From: a bacterium
Lineage (GTDB): Bacteria > Cyanobacteriota > Vampirovibrionia > Obscuribacterales > JAKAZS01
Assembly (NCBI GenBank): GCA_021785395.1
Contig: JAJYFO010000010.1
Location: 1 to 32,212, forward strand
Reading direction: 5' to 3'
DNA: 32,212 nucleotides
The notes beneath the pieces were generated by a model. The model was given only the letters and a program-made list of their open reading frames with translations, was not told where the DNA came from and did no database searches. Below are positions 9,827 to 18,979 of this stretch, in pieces. A program made the position numbers and the translations under genes. Every line of letters begins with the position of its first letter. Within the stretch, counting starts at the first letter, position 1.

Positions 9827-10719
9827 ATATCATCAATTTTATTCCCAAAATTACCTAATGTTTTCCATTCCGGAAAAAGTTTAATGCTAAATTTATTAAA
9901 AACACTTGTCTGCATTTTGCCTAAAAGGTCGATAACGTCAGACGATTGAGCCTTACCTAAATTAATGACAAAATTAGCATGAATAGCCGAAACACTAGCG
10001 TCCCCACAGGTTAGATTTTTAACACCGGCCAAATCCAACAATTTTCCAGCTGGCTGGGTGGGACTAAAATTTTTAAAAGTACTGCCGGCATTGGGATAGC
10101 TTAATGGCTGGGTTTTCCAACGATAGTCTTCGTTAGCTTTTATTTTAGCTAAAATTTCGTTTTTGTCACCTTGCTTAAGCCTCAAACAGGCGTTTAACAC
10201 CACTTGCGAACCAGGCTTTAAGATACAGCTGCGGTAAGCAAAAGACAATTGGTCGTTAGTCATTTTCTTTACGCTATCGGTTAAAAAATCATATACATTT
10301 ATGTATTCGACTAATTCAGACATAGAACTGCCATGAGCTCCAGCGTTCATTATAACACCGCCGCCAACCGTACCAGGGATTCCACAGGAAAATTCTAGCC
10401 CGCTTAAATTTAAATTACCAGCAAATCTAGCTAAATGCGGAAGCCTAACCCCGGCATCAGCCAAAATATGCGTTGTATCTAGCTGATTAATACTCGTTAA
10501 TTTGGTCGTACGTATAACTAGGCCTTCAAAACCAGTTGAAGAAATTAATAAATTAGACCCACCACCTAAAACAAAAAAAGGAATGCTTTTATTTTTAGCA
10601 TAATTTAAAACCTGTAAAAAATCATCGGTGTTTGTTGGTTCATAGAAATATTTGGCTATTCCACCGATTTTAATTGATGTAAATTTAGCCAAATTAATAC
10701 CAGACTCTATTTTAAGCAT
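9817..10719 (-). CDS. murB: UDP-N-acetylmuramate dehydrogenase
   Basis: FFVLGGGSNLLIS, LSGLEFSCGIPGTVGGGVIMNAGAHGSSM, YRSCILKPGS, NAGSTFKNF. Confidence 0.96.
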   Translation of the reverse strand: MLKIESGINLAKFTSIKIGGIAKYFYEPTNTDDFLQVLNYAKNKSIPFFVLGGGSNLLISSTGFEGLVIRTTKLTSINQLDTTHILADAGVRLPHLARFAGNLNLSGLEFSCGIPGTVGGGVIMNAGAHGSSMSELVEYINVYDFLTDSVKKMTNDQLSFAYRSCILKPGSQVVLNACLRLKQGDKNEILAKIKANEDYRWKTQPLSYPNAGSTFKNFSPTQPAGKLLDLAGVKNLTCGDASVSAIHANFVINLGKAQSSDVIDLLGKMQTSVFNKFSIKLFPEWKTLGNFGNKIDDIWG

Positions 10720-12181
10720 TTTGTAAAAATTTAACGCCTAAATTAGTGATATCACCAGCTCCCATAGTTATGACAAGATCGTTGGGCTGTAGTAAAGGTA
10801 AACAGTTCTCATACAAAGAATCAAGGTTACCACCAAGATAATAGGCATTACTATGTTGCATTTTATCAACTAGATTGGCTGAATTAACGTTGGGAATTTC
10901 TTTACCACGAGCTATATAGACATCAGCCATTAAGACCAAATCAGCTTTGACAAAACACTTGCAGAATTCATCAAACAAATCCATAAGCCGTTTGGGCTGA
11001 TGCGGCTGAAATACAACTACCAACCTATCTAACCTTGGATGTATATCGCGTAAATATCTATTCGAATATTGCATATATTCAATAGCTGCATCAATAGTTG
11101 AAGCAACTTCGGTCGGATGATGAGCATAATCATCTACAATCAGCATATTATTGACGATACCTTTAATATCAAAACGTCGACCAACGCCATTAAATTGAGC
11201 TAGAGCATTTTGAACCTTGGTAAAAGGGATATCTAAATTATAAGCAACAGCTATAGCAGCTAGTGCGTTCAATTTATTATGATGACCTGGTACCTTTAAA
11301 TTAACAGGCCCCAAAAGCTCACCTTTATAATACACTTCCATACTGCCAGAATTTAAATTTTTAAAATAAAAATCTGGCTGAAAATTTTCCCGATTATACC
11401 CATAAGATATATACGGCTTTTTTAAGTCGGACACTATATCCAGACAACCCTTATTATCACTGCAAAATATAATTTTATGACTAGCCTTATTGGCGAATTT
11501 AACCATGGAATCATAAATATCAGCCAAGCCTCCAGGATAATTTTCCAGATGGTCAGCTTCAATATTCGTGACTAAGGAAATATAAGAATCCTGGTCGATA
11601 TGACTTTTATCGCTTTCATCAATTTCAGCTACAAAATAATCACTAAATCCAGTCCGGCTGTTAGAATTAATATCCGATAAATAGCCACCAATTATTATCG
11701 ATGGATCGAGACCTGCTTCAAGAAGTAAACTGCTTATCATACCTGTTGTCGTAGTTTTTCCATGCGTTCCAGATATACCAATCAATTTTTGATTCTGACT
11801 TAAAAATTTCAACAATTTAGAACGGTGCCAAACAGGAATATTTAAACTATTAATCTTAACAAGCTCGGGATTTTCTCTTATTATAGCTGTTGATACTACA
11901 CATAACTGCTGACTAGATATATTGGCAGCATCATGACCAATAAAAATTTTAGCTCCCAATTTTTCCAAATCGTCTGTAAATGTGTTTGCGGCTTTGTCAG
12001 ACCCAGTAACAGAATAACCTTTCGCTAGAAGCAATCTAGCCAAACCGGACATCCCTATGCCACCAATACCAATGAAATGAATAGCACCGAGATTTTTGTC
12101 AGGTATGAAAGAGATTAAAGAATCAGGAAAAATATTGTTTATAGTTTCAACTTTGATATTATTATTTAGCAATTCATTCAC
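10712..12181 (-). CDS. murC: UDP-N-acetylmuramate--L-alanine ligase
   Basis: IHFIGIGGIGMSGLARLL, ISGTHGKTTTTGM, EIDESDKSH, PGHHNKLNALAAIAVA, VDDYAHHPTEV. Confidence 0.97.
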   Translation of the reverse strand: MNELLNNNIKVETINNIFPDSLISFIPDKNLGAIHFIGIGGIGMSGLARLLLAKGYSVTGSDKAANTFTDDLEKLGAKIFIGHDAANISSQQLCVVSTAIIRENPELVKINSLNIPVWHRSKLLKFLSQNQKLIGISGTHGKTTTTGMISSLLLEAGLDPSIIIGGYLSDINSNSRTGFSDYFVAEIDESDKSHIDQDSYISLVTNIEADHLENYPGGLADIYDSMVKFANKASHKIIFCSDNKGCLDIVSDLKKPYISYGYNRENFQPDFYFKNLNSGSMEVYYKGELLGPVNLKVPGHHNKLNALAAIAVAYNLDIPFTKVQNALAQFNGVGRRFDIKGIVNNMLIVDDYAHHPTEVASTIDAAIEYMQYSNRYLRDIHPRLDRLVVVFQPHQPKRLMDLFDEFCKCFVKADLVLMADVYIARGKEIPNVNSANLVDKMQHSNAYYLGGNLDSLYENCLPLLQPNDLVITMGAGDITNLGVKFLQNA

Positions 12182-12216
12182 TTATAAAGCCACCATAAAA
12201 ATTGTATAACATAAAA

Positions 12217-12259
12217 AAAAAAATTCAATAGCTAGTTTTCACTTTTATTGAATTTTTTT
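12217..12259 (-). terminator. Rho-independent terminator of rpsT
   Basis: 14-nt inverted repeat AAAAAAATTCAATA (12217-12230) / TATTGAATTTTTTT (12246-12259), 15-nt loop; on the minus strand the 3' arm runs into a long T tract just after rpsT. Confidence 0.65.
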
Positions 12260-12286
12260 GAATTTTATGTTTTTTTATGAAAAACA

Positions 12287-12553
12287 CTAGCTTGACAATT
12301 TGGCGATGGCCAGGGCCAAACGCGATTTTTTTCGAGCAGCAGCATTTTTATGCAGTACACCTTTACTTACAGCTCTATCGATTTGACTATACGCTTTGTT
12401 TAAATTTACAAGCATTTCTTCTTTATTCTTAGCTTTAAAGCTTTCCAAAACATGATTTTTAGCGGTTCTTATCGCCGACTTATAGGCTTTATTTCTTAAA
12501 TTATTACGTTGCTCTATCTGAGCTCTCTTGATAGCAGACTTTATATTTGGCAC
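12287..12553 (-). CDS. rpsT: 30S ribosomal protein S20
   Basis: MPNIKSAIKRAQIEQRNNLRNKAYKSAIRTAKN...KGVLHKNAAARKKSRLA. Confidence 0.96.
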   Translation of the reverse strand: MPNIKSAIKRAQIEQRNNLRNKAYKSAIRTAKNHVLESFKAKNKEEMLVNLNKAYSQIDRAVSKGVLHKNAAARKKSRLALAIAKLSS

Positions 12554-12927
12554 TGGACACCCCTTAAAACAAAAATTTTATTGGCATAAATTATAACGAT
12601 CACTAGACATATTCAGGTAAAATACACCTTAAATGGCAAAAAAATGCATTCAGTAGCAAATTATATATCATATGGCCATATTTTTCAAAAGATCGGTCAA
12701 AATTTCTTAATATCTAGGCTGTTTTCCAGTAAAACATTAAATTTAATTAACACAAATAGCCATATGGCGAAATACTTTGCCCATAGTCTAAAAAAAAATC
12801 CAAAAACACAATTTCGAGCCATACTAAAATTACCTTATATATATTGCGAATTCTTAAAAATCACGGTTTTTAAACCGCATAACCTTATAATTTATTTCTT
12901 TAACGATTTAGTTCCGTTTAACTTTCA

Positions 12928-13593
12928 ATGTCCAATAAGGTTAATAATCTTAAAGTTTTTTTTCCACTAATTGCCATATTTAGCCTGGCTATCGTATTTA
13001 CTTTTGCCTACCAGTTTTACATGGGTTATTTGACCTGGGTCTTTCCAGTCAATGACAATAGCATACCAGTTGCAAACGAAGCTGTTATGACACCCAAAAT
13101 GCAAATTACGGTTAATTCACGTTATGGTCCAATTACCATAGTAGCAGGCAATGGTTTAAAGCGTACATTTTATTTTGACGGTGCCACCAGGTCAATTGAA
13201 ATGTACCCAAGAAAGACCCCATACTTTGGCAATATGGGTCTTTATTACACGGGACCTGGTTTTCACTGGCTGCCAGTCAACGGGATTGTCCGCTGTGTGG
13301 CTATTGAGGGCGTTTTAAACTTCCCAAACCTTGACAAGACAATCGACTGGCTTAGCCAAAAACCAGCCGAAATTAGCCGCTTATACCGTAATGACGGGCT
13401 TTGCATATGGATATCCAAACGCGACGGTACTTTAGGCGTCGACATTTTTCAAATATATATCAACGGCAAAAAACCAAATAAGCTAACTGGGGCTTGCGAT
13501 TCTGACATAATCGTTAGAGCTCTAAAACCCATTCCTGATACGACCAAAACCTTAATTTTTAACGAGAATATGCAAGAATCGAGCGAATTTTAA
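12928..13593 (+). CDS. Hypothetical membrane-anchored protein
   Basis: 221-aa ORF with an N-terminal hydrophobic segment (FFPLIAIFSLAIVFTFAYQFYMGYL) and a soluble remainder; followed by a strong terminator. No family recognised. Confidence 0.75.
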   Translation: MSNKVNNLKVFFPLIAIFSLAIVFTFAYQFYMGYLTWVFPVNDNSIPVANEAVMTPKMQITVNSRYGPITIVAGNGLKRTFYFDGATRSIEMYPRKTPYFGNMGLYYTGPGFHWLPVNGIVRCVAIEGVLNFPNLDKTIDWLSQKPAEISRLYRNDGLCIWISKRDGTLGVDIFQIYINGKKPNKLTGACDSDIIVRALKPIPDTTKTLIFNENMQESSEF

Positions 13594-13654
13594 TTAAATA
13601 AAAATATTTTTTAATAGTGTGCCCTATCATATTACTGAGTTTTAAATCGACAGC

Positions 13655-13688
13655 AAAAAGGCTCAAAGTAATATCTTTGAGCCTTTTT
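13655..13688. terminator. Bidirectional Rho-independent terminator
   Basis: Perfect 14-nt inverted repeat AAAAAGGCTCAAAG-taatat-CTTTGAGCCTTTTT between convergent genes, with T tracts on both strands. Confidence 0.88.
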
Positions 13689-13710
13689 TTATCTTTTAAA
13701 ATTATAATAT

Positions 13711-14211
13711 TTAATCAGTATTAACCTTTATCTTTTTAATATCCTTTGAATTGACCGTTGTTTTAGGAATTTCAATTTTAAGGACACCATTTTTTAAATG
13801 AGCTTCTAAGGAATTTTCATCAGGAACGAAATCAAGGTTGATAGTCCTATAAAAACTACCGTAACTACGTTCCATATGATACCACCCTTTTACATTATCA
13901 TGTTTTTCTTCTTTCTTTTCACCCGATATAATCAAATGATTGTCTTTTACACTGACGTTTATATCGTTTGGTGATAAACCTGGCACCTCAACTGAAACAA
14001 TGACTTTATTATCGGTTTCTACCAGATCCAGTTTCATATCCAACTGGTCAATATCTATAGTACTAGCAAAACCACCTTTATCGAATTCTTCGTTAAAGCG
14101 GTCGATAAAATTGCTCATCTCTTTTACTATAGGGTACATAGTGCTATTGGTTTTAGCGGAATTTTTATTTCTGAACCAATTTCTGGGCGACAAACTCGTT
14201 AACATACGCAA
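13711..14211 (-). CDS. Hsp20/alpha-crystallin family small heat shock protein
   Basis: VEVPGLSPNDINVSVKDNHLIISGEKKEE, HMERSYGSFYRTINLD, LKNGVLKIEIPK; SD GGAGG upstream. Confidence 0.94.
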   Translation of the reverse strand: MRMLTSLSPRNWFRNKNSAKTNSTMYPIVKEMSNFIDRFNEEFDKGGFASTIDIDQLDMKLDLVETDNKVIVSVEVPGLSPNDINVSVKDNHLIISGEKKEEKHDNVKGWYHMERSYGSFYRTINLDFVPDENSLEAHLKNGVLKIEIPKTTVNSKDIKKIKVNTD

Positions 14212-14283
14212 AACACCTCCTGCTATGCATTATCAATTTTATAATTTTCTTGTTATGAATTAGATGTTGTTTCGTTTGGTATC

Positions 14284-14676
14284 TTATTCTGATTTGACAG
14301 CTATTTTCCTTGCTTGAGCCACAGGGCTTTTTGGCAGGGTTAGTTTTAGGACACCATTTTTTAAACTGGCTTTAATTTCATCTTTGTTAACTTCATCAGA
14401 AAGGGCAAAAACTCTTTCAAAATTACCAGTTTTGTACTCAGAATATATCAAACTGTGGTTGTCAAAATTCGTCTCACATACAGTACCGGTCAAAGTTAAA
14501 ATATTCTTTTCGAGCGTAATATCGATATTGTTTTCATCAACTCCAGGCATGTCGGCCAAAACGATAAGGGCGTCTTTAGTCTCATATATATCACACCTTG
14601 GCATATATTTTGGCAACTCTCGATTGGTTAAATTTTTAGTGGGATTTTTTTCTAAAACAGCGGTGTTATTAGCCAT
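14284..14676 (-). CDS. Hsp20/alpha-crystallin family small heat shock protein
   Basis: DMPGVDENNIDITLEKNILTLTG, LKNGVLKLTLPK; SD AAGGAGG upstream. Confidence 0.93.
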   Translation of the reverse strand: MANNTAVLEKNPTKNLTNRELPKYMPRCDIYETKDALIVLADMPGVDENNIDITLEKNILTLTGTVCETNFDNHSLIYSEYKTGNFERVFALSDEVNKDEIKASLKNGVLKLTLPKSPVAQARKIAVKSE

Positions 14677-14689
14677 AATACGTTCCTCC

Positions 14690-15151
14690 TTAATTAGCTT
14701 TAATACTTATTTTTTTAGGTTTGTCTTCTTCTTTTCTTGGCAACTCGATAGTCAAAATACCACGGTTAAATTTAGCCTTGGTTTTATTCGCATCGACTTC
14801 AAACGGCAGTTCAACAGAACGTACCATTTGACCATAGGTTCTTTCGCGCTTTAACCAATGACTTGTTTCGGCGTCCAGTTTTTCTTCCATTTTGTTAGTT
14901 TTTATGGTTATGGTATTATGGACAATCTGGATGTCTATGTCATCAAGTTCAATGCCCGGCAATTCGCTCGTGATTATAGCACTATCCTGATTAGAATATA
15001 CATTAAATGTCGGGTGTTCAAAAGAGTAATTGGAATACTCACTGTTTACGAGCCTGTTGAGCCGATTACTTAAATACTGCATTTCTTTAAGCCCGTCATT
15101 CTGGAGTAAATCATTACTAAAAAATCTGGTTTGTAGTTCAGGAAACAACAT
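14690..15151 (-). CDS. Hsp20/alpha-crystallin family small heat shock protein
   Basis: SELPGIELDDIDIQIVHNTITIKTNK, LKRERTYGQMVRSVELPF, FNRGILTIELPRKEE; SD AGGAGGT upstream. Confidence 0.93.
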   Translation of the reverse strand: MLFPELQTRFFSNDLLQNDGLKEMQYLSNRLNRLVNSEYSNYSFEHPTFNVYSNQDSAIITSELPGIELDDIDIQIVHNTITIKTNKMEEKLDAETSHWLKRERTYGQMVRSVELPFEVDANKTKAKFNRGILTIELPRKEEDKPKKISIKAN

Positions 15152-15223
15152 AATTACCTCCTATTTTAAAAACAAAAAATTTTTGAAATTTCTTTTTCCG
15201 AATATCACACTACTATTACAACA

Positions 15224-15250
15224 GAGAAAATAAAAAAAAGTTATTTTCTC
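15224..15250. repeat. Perfect inverted repeat upstream of the hsp20 operon
   Basis: GAGAAAATAA (15224-15233), 7-nt loop, TTATTTTCTC (15241-15250). Confidence 0.6.
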
Positions 15251-15328
15251 AATAAAAATTTAATTTGTATTTCAAAATTGTTAAAACTTAAATTGTATAT
15301 AAAAAAATTAATAATCAAAAACTAGTCA

Positions 15329-16969
15329 TTATAATACCGCATTCTCGCGATATGCACCAAAAACCTCGCGCATAGCGTCACAGATTTCACCCAACGTTGC
15401 ATAAGATTCTACACATTCGAGCAAAGCTGGAAAAGAATTTTCTGATTTTTCTAAAACTTCTTTTAAATGATTTAGACTGGTATTAACCTTGTTATTATCT
15501 CTTTCATTTTTCAATTTTTTTAAGCGGTCAATTTGACGGTCTTCATATTCGCAGCCGATTTTTAATATATCGATTTTATTGCCTGGAGCTTCGTCGTTAA
15601 AGCCGTTTAAACCTACAAAAATCCTTTCACCGCTGTCCATTTTTTGCTGGAATTTATAGGCTGAATCGGCTAACTCTTTCATGAAAAAGCCCTTTTCAAT
15701 ACCAGCGATAACACCACCGATTTCGTCTATTTTAGCAAAATATTCGTTAGCTTGACGCTCCAATTCGTCGGTTAACCACTCGACGTAATAAGACCCAGCT
15801 AAAGGGTCAACGACGTTTGTCACACCGGTTTCATAGGCAATAATTTGCTGAGTACGCAAGGCAATATGAGCAGCCTTTTGTGTCGGCAGACCTAAGACCT
15901 CGTCCATAGAGTTGGTATGCAAAGACTGGGTTCCGCCTAATACCCCAGCCAAAGCTTCTATGGCCGTGCGAACAATGTTATTTTCAGGCTGCTGGGCTGT
16001 AAGTGAACAACCAGCCGTTTGGGTATGGAAACGCAGTTTAAGCGAACGTTCGTCTTTGGCACCGTATTTATCGCGCATACGTTTAGCCCATATTCGACGT
16101 GCGGCCCTATATTTAGCGATTTCTTCAAAAAAGTCAATATGGGCATTAAAGAAAAATGAAAGTCTTGGCACAAAGTCGTCTACCTTTAAACCCGCTTCGA
16201 TACCAGCATCGACGTAGGCAAAACCGTCAGACAAGGTAAAGGCTAGCTCTTGGGCGGCTGTTGCCCCAGCTTCTCTAATATGGTAACCACTCACTGAAAT
16301 AGTATTCCATCTAGGTACATTATGCGTACAAAAAACCATCATATCCTGGATAAGTTTAAGGGCCGGACGAGGTGGAATAAGATAAGTTTTTTGGGCGATA
16401 TATTCTTTAAAAATGTCATTTTGTAAAGTTCCGTTTAAATTTTTCCAGTCAAAACCCTGTTTTTTGGCGTTGGCCAAAAACATAGCATAAATTATAACGG
16501 CCGGGCCATTAATAGTCATCGACGTGGATATTTTATCAAGTGGGATATCCCTGTATAAAATTTCCATGTCTGATAGGCTGTCAACAGCGACACCGCAAAC
16601 ACCCACTTCCCCATGCGCTTTTGGGTTATCAGAGTCATAGCCCATCAGAGTAGGTAGGTCAAACGCCGTTGATAAACCGGTTTGTCCCTGACATAACAAG
16701 TATTTAAAGCGTTCATTAGTTTCTTCAGGACCACCATAACCAGCAAACTGGCGCATCGTCCAAACTTTACCCTGGTACATATTTTCATGAATCCCCCTTG
16801 TATACGGGAATTTTCCTGGTTCACCAAGCTTGGTTTTAGGGTCGAAATCTTTTAAATCGTCCTGCGTATAGACCGTTTTAACGCCAATCCCAGAAATTGT
16901 TTCAAATTCTTTAGGCTTTGATTTATGTTTTGTAAGTTCGCTTACCATCGAAAAATTTCCCCCATACAT
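15329..16969 (-). CDS. B12-dependent acyl-CoA mutase large (catalytic) subunit, isobutyryl-CoA-mutase-like
   Basis: Mutase family sequence WTMRQFAGYGGPEETNERFKYLL, LSTAFDLPTLMGYDSDNP, SMTINGPA, GTLQNDIFKEYIAQKTYLIPP, SVSGYHIREAGATAAQELAFTL, LRFHTQTAGCSLTAQQPENNIVRTAIEALAGVLGGTQSLHTNS; no C-terminal B12-binding domain. The internal ATG at 16948 with upstream GGGGGA may be the true start. Confidence 0.93.
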   Translation of the reverse strand: MYGGNFSMVSELTKHKSKPKEFETISGIGVKTVYTQDDLKDFDPKTKLGEPGKFPYTRGIHENMYQGKVWTMRQFAGYGGPEETNERFKYLLCQGQTGLSTAFDLPTLMGYDSDNPKAHGEVGVCGVAVDSLSDMEILYRDIPLDKISTSMTINGPAVIIYAMFLANAKKQGFDWKNLNGTLQNDIFKEYIAQKTYLIPPRPALKLIQDMMVFCTHNVPRWNTISVSGYHIREAGATAAQELAFTLSDGFAYVDAGIEAGLKVDDFVPRLSFFFNAHIDFFEEIAKYRAARRIWAKRMRDKYGAKDERSLKLRFHTQTAGCSLTAQQPENNIVRTAIEALAGVLGGTQSLHTNSMDEVLGLPTQKAAHIALRTQQIIAYETGVTNVVDPLAGSYYVEWLTDELERQANEYFAKIDEIGGVIAGIEKGFFMKELADSAYKFQQKMDSGERIFVGLNGFNDEAPGNKIDILKIGCEYEDRQIDRLKKLKNERDNNKVNTSLNHLKEVLEKSENSFPALLECVESYATLGEICDAMREVFGAYRENAVL

Positions 16970-17148
16970 GATTTATAGTTAAAAATTCACAAAATATTAA
17001 TTGAATAAATTTTGCAATCGCGCCATACTTTGTAGTATTTCGTTCTACAGTGTTTCAATTTTCAATATTTCACCCTATAATATTTTACTATATAGCGGTC
17101 AATTGTACATACGCTTTTTGTTAATCAACTATTTCGAGGTTTATACTT

Positions 17149-18861
17149 ATGGCAACGGTTATCGATCATCACAATACTGACCTATTAAATATACTTAAAA
17201 GCCAGAACCCCATTCTAGTCAAGGCTCCACGGGGCAGCCAGCTCAATTGTAAAGGCTGGATTCAAGAAGCGGCGCTGCGCATGCTACTTAATAATTTGGA
17301 CCCTGACGTGGCCGAAAAACCTCTAGATTTGGTTGTATACGGTGGCAGCGGCAAAGCTGCCCGGTCTTGGCAATGCCTAAAAGGAATTATAAAATCTTTA
17401 TTAAATTTAGACGACGACGAAACACTACTCGTCCAATCGGGTAAACCCGTCGGCGTTTTTAAGTCATCGACCAATTCACCCAGGGTCCTTATCGCTAACA
17501 GTAATCTAGTCGGTAAATGGGCCAACTGGGATAATTTTCGCGAACTAGAGCGCAAAGGCCTTACGATGTACGGTCAAATGACTGCCGGATCGTGGATTTA
17601 CATCGGCTCGCAAGGGATATTACAGGGCACTTACGAAACTTTTAACGCTTTGGCACAAAAGCATTTTAACGGTAGCCTAAGCCAAAAAATCGTCCTTACA
17701 GCCGGTTTAGGCGGAATGGGTGGGGCCCAGCCTTTGGCTATAACAATGAATGGTGGTATCGCCTTGTGCATCGAAGCCGATAAAGAAAGGATAAAAAAAC
17801 GACTCGATACAAAGTACTTAGACGTCGAGGCCTGCGACTTAAACCATGCCATTAATCTGTGTAATGAAGCTAAAGCCAAAAAACAGGCTATATCTATTGG
17901 TTTAGCTGCTAATGCCGCGACTGTATTACCGATTTTAGTTGAGTCCAAAGATATAGTTATCGACGTAGTTACCGACCAGACGTCAGCCCACGATACACTA
18001 AATGGCTATATTCCGATGGGCTTAAGTATAGACGAAGCCAACCAATTAAGGCTGTCTGACAGCCAAAAATATATTGAATTGGCCAATAAATCTATAGCTA
18101 AACATGTAGAAGCGATGCTAGCTTTTCAGAAAAAAGGCAGTATCGTTTTCGATTACGGCAACAATATAAGACAAGTAGCTTACGATAACAACGTTAAAAA
18201 CGCCTTTGATTTTCCTGGCTTTGTTCCAGCCTATATAAGACCATTATTTTGTGTCGGTAAAGGACCATTTCGCTTTGCCGCATTATCAGGCGACGCCAAC
18301 GACATATATAAAATTGACGAGGCCATCCTAAATAATTTTAGCCACGATATTGGCCTGGTTCAATGGATTAAAATGGCGGCCCAAAAAGTTCAATTCCAAG
18401 GTCTACCGTCTAGAATATGTTGGTTAGGATACGGTGACAGGGCTAAACTTGGCTTGATTATTAACGACATGGTGGCAAATAAAACTTTAAAGGCACCAAT
18501 AGTTATCGGTCGTGACCATTTAGACTGTGGGTCGGTAGCCTCTCCTAACCGCGAAACCGAAGGTATGCTCGACGGCAGTGACGCTATTAGCGACTGGGTT
18601 TATTTAAATGCGTTGATGAACGCTATTGGTGGCGCTTCATGGATTTCTATCCATCATGGTGGAGGCGTTGGAATAGGCTATTCACAGCATGCTGGCTGTG
18701 TTATTGTCGCCGACGGAAGCAGTGAGGCGAAAGATCGCTTAAGCAAAGTATTAACCAGCGACCCTGGGCTTGGCGTAATTCGACACGTCGACAGCAACTA
18801 CGAAATTGCCCAGAAATTTGCTCGCGAAAATAAAATTAAAATTCCCATGTGGGATATTTAG
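17149..18861 (+). CDS. hutU: Urocanate hydratase
   Basis: [114 protein letters not shown]. Confidence 0.97.
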   Translation: MATVIDHHNTDLLNILKSQNPILVKAPRGSQLNCKGWIQEAALRMLLNNLDPDVAEKPLDLVVYGGSGKAARSWQCLKGIIKSLLNLDDDETLLVQSGKPVGVFKSSTNSPRVLIANSNLVGKWANWDNFRELERKGLTMYGQMTAGSWIYIGSQGILQGTYETFNALAQKHFNGSLSQKIVLTAGLGGMGGAQPLAITMNGGIALCIEADKERIKKRLDTKYLDVEACDLNHAINLCNEAKAKKQAISIGLAANAATVLPILVESKDIVIDVVTDQTSAHDTLNGYIPMGLSIDEANQLRLSDSQKYIELANKSIAKHVEAMLAFQKKGSIVFDYGNNIRQVAYDNNVKNAFDFPGFVPAYIRPLFCVGKGPFRFAALSGDANDIYKIDEAILNNFSHDIGLVQWIKMAAQKVQFQGLPSRICWLGYGDRAKLGLIINDMVANKTLKAPIVIGRDHLDCGSVASPNRETEGMLDGSDAISDWVYLNALMNAIGGASWISIHHGGGVGIGYSQHAGCVIVADGSSEAKDRLSKVLTSDPGLGVIRHVDSNYEIAQKFARENKIKIPMWDI

Positions 18862-18979
18862 TATCACAAAAAATATAGCACCAGTGGTACCATATTAGAC
18901 AACCCTTAGCCAACTTACTCTTTTATGTATACACCCACGTACATCATAAAAAAATCGCCAGTGGTACTATAATATTGGC

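Noticed and set aside
12670-12768. Short palindromes ATATGGCCATAT (12670-12681) and GCCATATGGC (12759-12768)
   Set aside because: Related core but short; could occur by chance in AT-rich DNA and there is no gene context to support a function.
12644-12970. 108-aa plus-strand ORF (MHSVANYISYGHIF...)
   Set aside because: Low-complexity, AT-driven sequence overlapping the start of the better-supported 12928-13593 gene; no motif and no SD.
14384-15233. Plus-strand ORFs 14384-14854, 14858-15073, 15030-15233
   Set aside because: Antisense to the Hsp20 genes; shadow ORFs.
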